DNA from: Agapetus fuscipes
Taxonomy: Eukaryota; Arthropoda; Insecta; Trichoptera; Glossosomatidae
Direction: 5' to 3'
NCBI GenBank assembly: GCA_951799405.1
Contig: OX637338.1
Location: forward strand, 1,612,001 to 1,676,000
Length of the DNA stretch: 64,000 bases
Below, in pieces: positions 9,601 through 21,600 of this stretch (its first letter is position 1; each line of letters opens with the position of its first letter). The position numbers were made by a program, and so were the translations under genes. The notes beneath the pieces were generated by a model, which saw nothing but the letters and a program-made list of their open reading frames with translations, was not told the DNA's origin and did no database searches.

Positions 9601-12600
9601 TGACTTGAGTCCCGTGTAGATGAACACCACCATAGGGTTGCTCCTGGCCGGGTTGCTGATGTCCATCTCCTTGTTATTATATTGTTATACAGTCCACTTG
9701 CCTACTTGAAAGGTGTCAGCCACCCTGACGGAGTTGGGTCCCGTGTAGATGAACACCACCATGGAGTAGCTCCTGGCCGGGTTGCTGATGTCCATCTCCT
9801 TGTTGTTATATTGTTATACAGTCCACTTGCCTACTTGAAAGGTGTCAGCCACCCTGACGGAGTTGGGTCCCGTGTAGATGAACACCACCATGGGGTAGCT
9901 CCTGGCCGGGTTGCTGATGTCCAGCTCGGGTGGCAGGAAGAGCTTGGCGGTGCCGTTGAAGGGGCCTGGTACTGCTATCATCAGGTTGCGCTGGTTGGGC
10001 AGGTAGTACTCGCTCAGCGTGGTGTACAGTTTGGCGTTGTCTTCCCACAGCACCAGGGGAGTATCAGTCTTCTGGAATATCAAAAAAGTGTTTGCATTTC
10101 TGTTTAAGTAAATGTGAAATATTGGAGTAAAGAATGTATGGCTTATTACAGTGTCTCCCAAGCTGTGCGCCGCGGTGCCATCATCGGGTGCCTCGAAATA
10201 TTCAATTTCAAAAACCAGCATTATTTACGGTTATTGTTTCCAATTCTCGAATTTTGACGCCAACAATCGTGAACACATGCTGACAGAAGTCGAAGTGCAT
10301 GTGACTGTCGCTATTGTGACTGTCGCTTTTGTGACTGTCGCTATTGTGACTGTCGCTATTGTGACTGTCGCTATTGTGACCGTCGCTATTGTAGTCGAGC
10401 ATTTGTAAAGGTAACTACATGAATTTTCCAACCCAAGAAAAAGCATATTTGAAAAATGAAATAGTTTTTCTGTTCCGCCGGGAAACAAACCCACAGCCTT
10501 CCATTCGCAAGTCAGCAATTTGTTGCTGGTGCCGAAGTTACTTGGCAGACATGTTGTTATACCTTGGAGTCGAAGATCTGCACGTATCCCGGGCCGGCGC
10601 CCTCGCAGTGCTGCGCGTAGTAGCGGCCAGTGAGGGACACGGTGGCGCGCGCCACGCGGCACGGGGAGCCATCCAGCAGACGCGTGCCGCACGACAGGCA
10701 GGCCGACACGGCGCCCGCGGCGTGCACGTGCAGCTGCCACGGCTGCTCCTCCAGGGTGCTGGTGTACAGGCTGCGGCACGGGACAAGCAAAGCATTACAC
10801 AAAATTGCTGATGCAACTAATGCAACCTAACCTCTTACTGCATTGCCCCGTCAAAGTCATTTATTCATTATCACATGTAATTGTTACCTTACACCAATCA
10901 CTTCACTTGCAGTGGAGGTTTTCCAGCTCCTGAGGGGATCGGTTCTCATTTTTTTAAGGCTGAGTAATCTTTGCTGGTATTTAGATTTTGGGTTTGAAAT
11001 AAATACCGAACCGGAAAATAATTCCTGACACCCGTGCTGGGGATCTGATCCTTGCTCTCTGGCATGGAACGCAAGCATTCAGTCTACAATGCCCTAAAGG
11101 GTACGGCACCCCCCAGTCTCGCTGAACTATGTCCTGCTGACGTCGCTACAAGGCGACCACTGCGCTCTGCCTCTACTGCTGTCAACAGGGTCAAAGAACC
11201 CATAAGAGCAAATACCTCTAATTTTGCAGACAGGAGCTTTGGGGTAGCCGGGTCAGTTGCCTGGAACAAGCTGCCTGTCGACCTTTGCTCTGACCAGCCC
11301 ACCATCACCTTTAGAAGAGGACTTAAGAAAATGCTGTTTTCGAAGAGCCACGGCGCCCTTGAGATGGTCTGTGTTCATAAAACGGCGCCACCGGAAATAT
11401 ATCATCCATCATCATCATCATTCTACCAACTGAGTTATTGTCTGGACAATTAAGCTATTGACAAAAAAAAAACAGATTTTTAAAGCCATCGAAAATAGAA
11501 TAAGAGAAGATCAAATCCCACGTATTGCTCTTCAAGCGAACCCAAAGACTCTTTGGAAGGTTTATGAAGAAATGGCGTTACAGCTAGCAGTCTTCTTCAG
11601 AGGTTATGGAATTAGGACTACAAACAGATCCTGCGGATTCGTAGAAAGAAAATCAAACAATCAGAGAATGGCCACGCACATGATGTTGTCGTCCTTGTTC
11701 CAGCCCAGGATCTTGGTGACGGTCCTCTTGCCCGAGGTGAGAGCAGTGGCTGCCGGCACTCCCACCTGTCTCCTCACCAGGTGAAACCAGCCTCCCACAG
11801 GCTCAATGTCCAGGAAGTAGGAGCCGTCATCAGAGAACAGGGGGGTGCTGATGTCGATCCAGCCATCGGGCTGCGTGCGGACCAATTCCTGTAAACAATT
11901 CAAAACAGGTTTAAGCACTTAGCCTGTAAAATTATCGTAAATACAATGTTTTATGATAATTTAACTTTTGAGCTCAGTTTTTGTGGGTATTCCTCTTCTC
12001 AAGATAATTAAAAATATAACGTGATAATTAAACACTAATGGGGCTTTTCTTAGATATTTTAGTCGTCGGTTGAGCCCACGCTTTGACAAACTAATGATGC
12101 ATTTGTATGAAGACCTGTCAATCCAAGATGGCCGCAAGTGAACAGCTGATTTGTTTTCAGACAAACATTACAAAATTCGGTAGGTAAGAATGACCGTGCT
12201 TATGAAACTTCCAGCGCAGGCACCATTAGTTTGTCAAAGCGTGGGCTCAACCGACGACTAAAATGTCTCTAAGAATAGCCCCGTAAGTTTTTATTCACGA
12301 GATGATTTATTTCCTCGAGCGCTTTCGATTTTATCATAATCAACTCGTAATAAACCAACTCGTGAACAAAACTTTGTGTCTTATTATTACATTCTTCATT
12401 TAAAATTAATCTTCACAATGTCAATACACAAACCCTTAATTTATAATTAGATATATCATTATTTTTAAAGTTGTTCTTCCTGTTCCTTGACTTATAGGTT
12501 GGTATGCGGCTGACCACCCATACTTTAAAAAATGGTTCACTTTGCCAATGTCACCCCAGTTTCAGGGAAGGACGGCAAGAGTTGCAGGGCTTATGTTCAT

Positions 12601-15600
12601 TTGAAATTGGGTTTATATATTGTAGGTCCACATGCGGCATGTGTTAGCGCGAAATTATACATGTCTGCTTGTGAGAATGCATTTAATATAAATCTTAAAT
12701 GATAAATATCTTTGCAGATTAGATTAGATTAGATTAGATTTAAAGGAAAAAGTAGATTAATTTTGAATAGTACCTTCTGTAGATAATATATTATTTACCT
12801 TGGTTACGTCTCGAGGAAATCGTTCAGGTTAATAAAATTATTCGTGAGGTAAATATGGATTCTAAATTGTAAAAATTACTAAACAGCTGATTATACAGAA
12901 GCACAACACATTAATTTATTTGTTTTTCATCACAAAGATCGTCAATAATGTCGTTGACATTATGACAGCAAATTCAATGCAAAATATCGAACTAAATATG
13001 AAGGAGAAGAAATATGCTGATAAGATCAAGCCAAATCCAAGGAGGGTTTGGCTTGATCTTATCAGCAAAATTACGAAGGAATAGGAATTTTTGAGTGAAA
13101 TTTAAAGGAGGAAATATTTGTGAAATGTGGTGTTTGTGACTACCTATATGAGGAGAGTAAAAAAATTAAAGAGGAGGCAATTTCGCAGGGGCTCCGGGCA
13201 CCTCTAGTGGAGAATCAATAAGCATAACTAGTTACAGATAAAGTGAAAAAAAACACAAATGTAACTCCTCTCACCACACACTAGAGTTTAGTCTTGTTTT
13301 AGTGAGGTATAGCGTAGAAACCATTACCCTATCATGTTTAATGAATTAAGACTTTTTTTTAAATTGTATTTTAACATAATAAAAAAAAACCGTGTACAAC
13401 GTATGACTGGCCAATATTTTTCCGAAATCTATAAAATTAAATATACTTTTATGACCACTAAGTCCGCGTTATTAATCCTATGCAGAGAACCACCTAAAAA
13501 AAATAAAAGTCATAACTCCTGTTAAATAATCCATGCTACAAATTATGACATATAATTTTAATCTCGAACGTATTAAAAAGCAATAAAATGTTTGGATTAG
13601 TACAATAAAAAACAATGGACAGTAAAAAAAATGGCGTATTTTAATTTATGATGTTTTTTTCTACTTTATTTTCTTAATAGATAAATGTAATAAAATTGAT
13701 AATGTAAATTTATATATTATCATTGAAACCAAACATTATTAATTTATCGCATACTATTTTGCTTGTTATAATTTTTTGGTATTTTGAGAGCCGGGCAATA
13801 AAAAACCAAAATACAAATAAACGAGATTAACTTTTTTCTTCAAAAAATGTTAATTAATTTATGGGCCCTTAATCATTCACAATTATAAAATATAAAACTG
13901 CTATAATACTCAACAGATATTTAATATTTCACGAATATTTTTTTCAGCATAAGATGTTAAAAATAATTTGATGAAATAAACCCATAAATCCATTAAAATC
14001 CTTTTAAATAGGAACGTAAAAAAGTCAACGACATTAAATATTGGATAGCTCAACATCTCTCGTCTTGTTCTGGGGTGGAAGTCTCGACGACTGTCGGTAG
14101 ATCTTATCGTACATATTGGAAGATAGGACGGAATAAAACACAATCGCTCTGTATGGTATGGAGGGATGGACTCTCACGCAGGCACTGTAGAGACGAATTG
14201 AAGCATTCGAGATGTGTCTCTACCGAAAAATGCTTCGGATCTCTTGGCGTGATCAAGTCACCAATTAAGATGTCCTCCAACGAATGCGCACTACAAAAGA
14301 GCTCCTGCCTACCATTAAGCAGAGAAAGCTTATGTACTTCGGTCACATATGAGAAATGAGAAGTACCGCCTCCTTCATCTTATCATTCAGGGTAAGATTG
14401 AGGGGAGAAGATCTCAGGGACGCCGAATCACATCGTGGCTGAAAAACCTGCGACAGTGGTTCGGCAGAAGCACCAAGTCCCTGTTTCGAGCCGCAGCATC
14501 TAAAGTCAAAATAGCCATGATGATCGCCGATCTTCGATAGAAGTGGCACAAAAAGAAGAAGAAGAAAACACGTCGGCGTATCAACAGCTGTTACATTTAC
14601 GATCAGCTGTTCAGGTCTAATCTTCAAATAGGTACTGTAAGATCTAGCGACGCCCGTCGAGACTTCCAGCCCGGTTTTGTCAATATGATTCGAATTTTGA
14701 AAAACACATATAAATGCATTGTCCGTGTCCTGCAACATCACATTTCTAATCTAATCTAAGTTGCAAGGATATGTCACATTGGAGATTCACATAACATGCA
14801 TTCTCACAACCAGACACGTACATCGCGCTCGCACATGCCTCATGTGAACTTACAACATAAAAACCAAATCTCAAATGGACGTACACCCTGCAACTCTTGC
14901 CGTCCTTCCCTATAACAGGGATGCCATTGGCAAAGTGAACCATTTTTACAGCATGGGTGGTCCGGCGCTTACCAACCTATAAGTCAAGGAACATACACGA
15001 CAAATTACATTTAGGAGTGAAATTTCAGATGGATTTGACGACAAGAAATGTGACAACTTTAATATGGAGATTTGTCAAAAAAATAACCTAGAGGCACTAT
15101 TTTCGTAGAGAAGCTAATTTTACAATTCTGTTCCTGTACTAATAGGTTGGTAAGTTTTTTTAACTTGGTTCATTTTTGCCAATGCCCCTCGGCTTTAAGG
15201 TAAGGCGACAGAAGTTGCAAAGTTTATATCTTTGCAACTCATATAATACATCAGGAGTGGCCACCGATTAGTACATTTATGCCTTGAATATCAGTTGTTA
15301 AAAAATCCACCCAGAGTTGTCGGGCTGAAGATGGTGAAATGAAAGATATGTGAAGAAAAGATACATGTATGAAAAAAGATAGATGTTTGAAGGAAAGAAA
15401 GATGCATGCTCAGCTCCTCCTCACACGCGACCTGTATGTATGTGTCAGAAGGACCCACAGCACATGGACGCTCATACAAAGCTATATATTTTAAGCATGA
15501 AGAGAAGTAATGCCTTACATTCCGGCAGTTGCCGTTGTCTGCCCCGCACAGCACCAGCACGCTCTTGTTCTGCCTCCGGTTAAGCCACAGCGCGGCCAGC

Positions 15601-18600
15601 TGGTTTCCCGCCCACGTCACAGCGCCCAGGATGTGGTCCTCTCCCACGTCTCCCACAGGAGCCGGCATGTCCTTCCAAGATAGGCTGCCCGTGACGTCAC
15701 TCAGCCGCACCACGCGCAGCGCCACCAGAGGGTTCGTCCTGCCCACCTGGGGGATGACACACACCTTAAACATTGTACCATCCAAAGAAATCCAACTGGA
15801 TATCGTTATGACACGATCAAGTTTTCTTTATCGAATAGATTTGTATAGAGGAATCCAATCCATCAACCTATTTTGCCGGGCCAGAAACAGGTATTGACAT
15901 AATCAAATATTGACGTAAGCAAACTTTGCTGGTTTTTTAATTGTATTACTTAATTATGTTTTTGTACCAATATAAATCATGCATAAACTGTTTGTTTGCT
16001 GTATAAATAAAATAAATCAATTAATAATTCATTGACAAATAATTTTAATGGATTGATAACTAGCCAATGACATCTGTTGATCCAGGGTCGAAGTTATAGT
16101 CGATGGGACACAGCGTAGGAGGGATTCGAACTTGCGGGTTGTTTCAATGACTCAAATTCGAGTGTAAAATATTGTTTTTTTTACCAGTCCGGTCGATAGC
16201 TCAGTTTATAGAGTGCTTGCATTCCATGCCGAGTGCTCGGGTTCGAATCTCACCGAGGGTGTCAGTAATGATTTCCCGTTTCGGTGTTTATTTCAAACCC
16301 AAAAATAAAATACCAACAAGGCTTATTCAGCCTTAACAAGAAATGAACACCAGCCCCTTCAGGAGCTTAGAAACTCTCATTGTTTATCTAACTGAAGTGG
16401 TTGGGGTAAGGCCAGTTTTCTTACCTGTAAAAATAAAAAGGTTTCACTCGCCACATGCGAGCCATCTAGCGAGTTTCACTATGTGTGAAGCTTAGTAGCA
16501 TTTTTTAATCTTTAGCTTACCTAAATGCGTATGGATTACCTTACCTTGGGGTACTTTAGGTCCTGAACTTGAGGGTACTGGCTTTCGATGGACCCCGGCA
16601 CTCCGTAGGTCATGTAGACGGCCGTGTCCACGAGGGTGTCATTGAAGGAAGCCATGGCGAGGTGGGAGCCATCGGGAGAGAACCACAGGGAGGATCCCTG
16701 GCTCAGCACTTCCTCTGCAAAGACAAGGAAACGTAAGATTACAATAATTATATTTGCTTAATACTAGAACACATTTAATTTTTTGAAATTTGTTTCACTT
16801 AAAAAAATACGAATAAACGACCGATCTTATTTTTTTTAATTTGTGCAGTCGTATCAGTTCGGAATGGCTTTACTCAGCTTAAAAAATATATAGCTTTGTG
16901 TGTCTGTCTTTGAGAGTACCTCTCAGATATATTCTATGTGGAATCAGACATATTTTATGCGGAGGAAAAAAATGTAAAACACGAAAATGTGAGAGTTCTT
17001 TTTGGTACTTTCAAAATCACTTTCCAGTTTTCATAAGACACATTGGTCTAGTACTCATGCAAACATTGCTAATGTGAAATAACCTCTGATGGGCATAAAA
17101 CAAAGAAGCACTAAGGGGACGAAGTATTAAAGGTTGGAAGAAAGCATCCATCTTGACATAAAACATTTGAGAATAGGCATATAAAGTGCCTTGCGTCACT
17201 TCAGCAGAGAGACGTGACTGCGGGAGGATCTAATTGTACCCTGCGTACGAGTTGCAAAACTTGAGTAAAGTAAAGTTTACGGAAAGTATTAGAGAGTGGT
17301 TTTCCCCAAAATCTGCCGTTTTTGTTTGTTTGAACTTGATTTTCTTCATCACTGTAAGTCTTCTGCTAAGACCATAAAGTGTAAGAAACAAAAACGGCAG
17401 ATTTTGGGAAAAATCACTCTTTAATACTTTCCGTAATTTTTACTTTACTCAAGTTTTGCAACTCGTACTGAACACGGAGACGACGATTTGACGTTGTTAC
17501 CTTCGTAGACCCAGTCTGGTACTCCATTGTATATGATGCCAGGCACACCGTCGAAAGTCAGTCTGATCTCCGACACCCTGGTGGTGGCGTCAGACAAGAA
17601 GTAGACGTCGTTGTCAAGGACAAACGCCAGGGAGTGGTCCTTGCCTCCGAAGATGCAAGACTGCAGGAGCTTGTGGTCTGCAATCTTGTACGTGATTCTA
17701 GAAATTACAAAAATAAATACAGAGTAAACCAGAGCTTCTAAATCTAAATCTAAGTTGCAAAGATATGTATCATTTGACATTCATATTAAATGCACTCCCA
17801 CAAGCAGACACGCATAATTTTGCGCTCACACATGCCGCATGTGGACCTACAATATAAAAAAAAACAATCTCAAATGAACATAAGCCCTGCAACTCTTGCT
17901 GACCTTCCCTGAAACAGGAGTGAAATTGGCAAAGTGAACCATTTTTTACAGTATGGGTGGTCAGCCTCATACCAACCTATAAGTCAAATCTACTAAGCGC
18001 TACACATATAATGTAACTTCTTGTCGCGTTCTCCTCGAAGGAATCGCATGTAGCGAGTGAAACCTATTTATTTTCTCAGATAAGAGGAACTTCAGTTAAA
18101 GTGGGGGGTTTCCAAGCTCCTGAAGATTATGATGATGAGCTGATGATTTCTTTATAGCGCCGCTTCGTGATGTAGTCACTCCAAGGGCGCTAACTCGTGA
18201 CCCCTCACGGTAGTACTCTTGTAAAGGCTGAATAAAAGTTGCCGGTATTAAATTTTAGGTTTGAAATAAGCACCTTAGTGGCAAATCATTTCTGATACCC
18301 TCAGTGGGATTTAAAACCGAGCTCTCGGCATTGAATGCAAGCGCTCTACCAACTGAGTATACGACCGGACAGAGTTCTATTAATAAAACTAAGTTTGAAA
18401 AACCCGAACCTTAGAATTGCTGTAAAGAAATAAATAAATATTTTAAGAAATATCTGTTAAATTATTTTGACACATTTCGCTTTTTTACGGTCTCTGGAAT
18501 GTAGTAAGCAAAACAAAATAAAACCCTTTCTGGTGTCCTGTGTTGCGAACAAGGATAAAGATTAGATTTGTGTTTCCAAAATAACAAAATTAAGGTCGAT

Positions 18601-21600
18601 GACTGTTGTCGGCCAGACACGCATTTGCGACCTCTGGCTACCTTCACAGCAATGAGTCAAATTTTCGCAAAATCCAGAACACCTACCCACGTCAAGGAAT
18701 CGCAAAATATGTGCGCACATGAATGAATACTATTTGAATCGAATGATTATATTTCCATAGTAAAAAAGGTGAGGAGGTCATACAGTGCATACCTTGCTAG
18801 GCATAGTGGAAATTCAAGTAGTCACTTGTATCGAGACCTGTACCCTTAGTACGAGTTGCAAAACTTGAGAAAAGTAAAGTTACGGAAAATATTAAAGAGT
18901 GATTTCTCCCAAAATCTGCCGTTTTTGTTTCTTACACTTTATGGTCTTAGCAAGAGAGTTACAGTGATGAAAGAAATCAAGTTCAAACATACAAAAACGG
19001 CAGATTTTGGGGGAAATCACTCTTTAATAATTTCCGTAAACTTTACATTACTCAAGTTTTGCAACTCGTACTAAGGGTACTGGTTGTATTAAAACGGCTG
19101 CGACAAATGACCGACGTCAATTCCGCGCTCTGCGTTCATTCATAAACAGTGACGTTTACTGAATAAAGAAACGCAACCAAGTTACACATATAGTGCAACT
19201 TTTTGCCGCGTTATTCCCAAAAGGTTGCGCATGTGGCGAGTGGAATCTATTTTTTCTAACCTCACCCAATCACTTCAGTTAAAAAGGGAGTTTCCCAACT
19301 CGCGAGGCGGCTGGTACTCGTTACTTGTGAAGACTCAGTATACCTTGCCGGTATTTATTTAGGTTTTGAAATAAACAATGAAACGAGAAATCGTTTCGGG
19401 ATACCCTCGAGGGGATTCGAACCCGAGCTATCGGCATGGAATGAGGGCATTCTACCAACTGAGCTATCGATTGGAATGAGATGGAATAATTAATCAAATA
19501 GCTGGTTTAAAATTAAAATAAAACTATAACCTATTATCTACGTTTGCAAAGATATATTACAATTAAGATTCCTATTGCATGCATTTCCAAAAGCGTACAC
19601 ATAACATATATTCCGCATGTGGACCTACAAAGAATATAAGCGCTGCAAGTCTTGCCGACCTTCCCTGAAGCAGGGATGATATTGTCAAAGGGAATCATTT
19701 TTACAGTATGGGTGGTCAGCCTCATACCAACCTAAAAGTCTAGGAATATACATACATTAGTTCATGTCAGCCTTATGGCAAAGCGTGTCAAGGCGGTGAT
19801 CTCGACCACCATATTTAAAAATATATAAACGCAAGTTCGATTCCCGTCCAGTCCCCTTAACCATAATTTTGACCCTGGCTCAACAGATGTCATTTGGTAC
19901 ATCAAATGGAAGAGTACTATGTCTACTATTTCTTATTTAATTACTCATTTAATGCGCGGAGAAAAAGTATTGTAAACCACTGCACATATTAGACATTGTA
20001 GCACTCGTGCTACTTTGTAATCTAAACCAGCGCTGGTGTTACAACGGCTCTCATCACCTGGCAGTGACATGAATAACAAATGTAACCTGAAAAATGTTTT
20101 TTTTTTTCTGAAAGTCCAGCCTATTTACATGATTTCTGCAAATTTATTTTAGCATTTCAAATAGACACAAATGTGTTGACTAAATATTTGACCACCTTCC
20201 GGTTGTGTGTTTTATTTTACGTAGCTCTGAGAAAAAGTGCATCATTTATATTCGATTGCAAAATACAAATACCTACTATCTACGTCAAATTTAATAATGT
20301 ATTTATTGTAGCATGTGCCTGCTGGAGCACGTTTATTTTATGTAAAAATGGCGGTTTATCAACCACGTTGATAATAGTCAAATTTATTTCAAGTGTCAGC
20401 ATTTCTTCATTAAATTCACGTCCTATAATTATTCATCTAAGTTGCAATTTCATGTGTAAACATGAACTTATACCTACGTGTCTGCTTGTGGTAACGCATG
20501 TAATATGAAATGTAACATTTTTGTTGACCGGTCCGTAGTTCAGTGGCAACACATCGCACACGTAAATGGAAGGTTGCGGGTTCGAATCCCGACGGAGCAC
20601 AAAAAATATACCATTTTAAATATGCTCTTCGCTGGGATGAAAAATACATAAAACCTGTACAAAAGACCGGTCACTAAAGGTTCATCCAGCCTAACAGCAA
20701 CTGGGTCTTTCTTGAGTATTGGCACTTTGTAGCGACAACCAAGCTCATAAACACTTCTGCGGCACTACAACAAGTGTCATAGACCCTTAGAGATTCTGAA
20801 ATCTACGGAGTCTCCCGCACAGGATTTCTTTAAAAAAAAACCTATTTTACTTAGATTATTATTATGATTGTGTAAAATAGAGAACTTATGTTTTATCTTA
20901 ATAACCGAGATAAAAGATAAATAATGTTAAAAAAGAAACAATTATGGCATGGATCATTATAAAATCATTTACACAATGAAATGATTTTGTAGAATTATTT
21001 TCTTCGACGCAACTTTTTGAATTAGTTATAACACCAAGGGCGCTAAAACGGTGGCAGAAATATGCAACCTTTCGTGCACAATTGATGCTCTTAAAATGCA
21101 AATATTTAGAGTTAGGATTCCATTGATTGCGATTATCGCGTGGAAGGGGGATGGATGTATGGAAAGTATGCCTGTGTGAGGGAGATAGATAGCAAAAAGG
21201 TAGGCGTACACGAATGGTTTATGGCTTGCGTTCGTACGAGTTTGATAGAAAAGGACAACAATGGGGGACAGCTATCATCGACAGTGAGGGTCGGCAGCAG
21301 TGCTATGACAAGTTGGCTCAAAGACTTAAACTACAATGAAGGCATGTCAAAGTGGCAGTGCAAAAGAAAAATGTAAAGTTTACTAAAATATCCTTAGCGA
21401 TAGTATCTCAAATGATTTTCAAACAAAAAAAAAGTAACAATCACAAACGTAAAATAAAAAAGCATATTAAAACAACATAGACCTGAAACTTAGACTACTC
21501 CTCATCAAAACATATGTATGGAGTATTTTGATGTACGGCTGCGAGACATGGTGCCTATCCAAAAGGGATAAACGAAGACTAGAGGCTTTCGAGATGTGGT

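Noticed and set aside
9682..10107. 141-aa plus-strand frame with internal repeat
   Set aside because: It is the antisense of the exon 12 tandem array and exon 12 itself.
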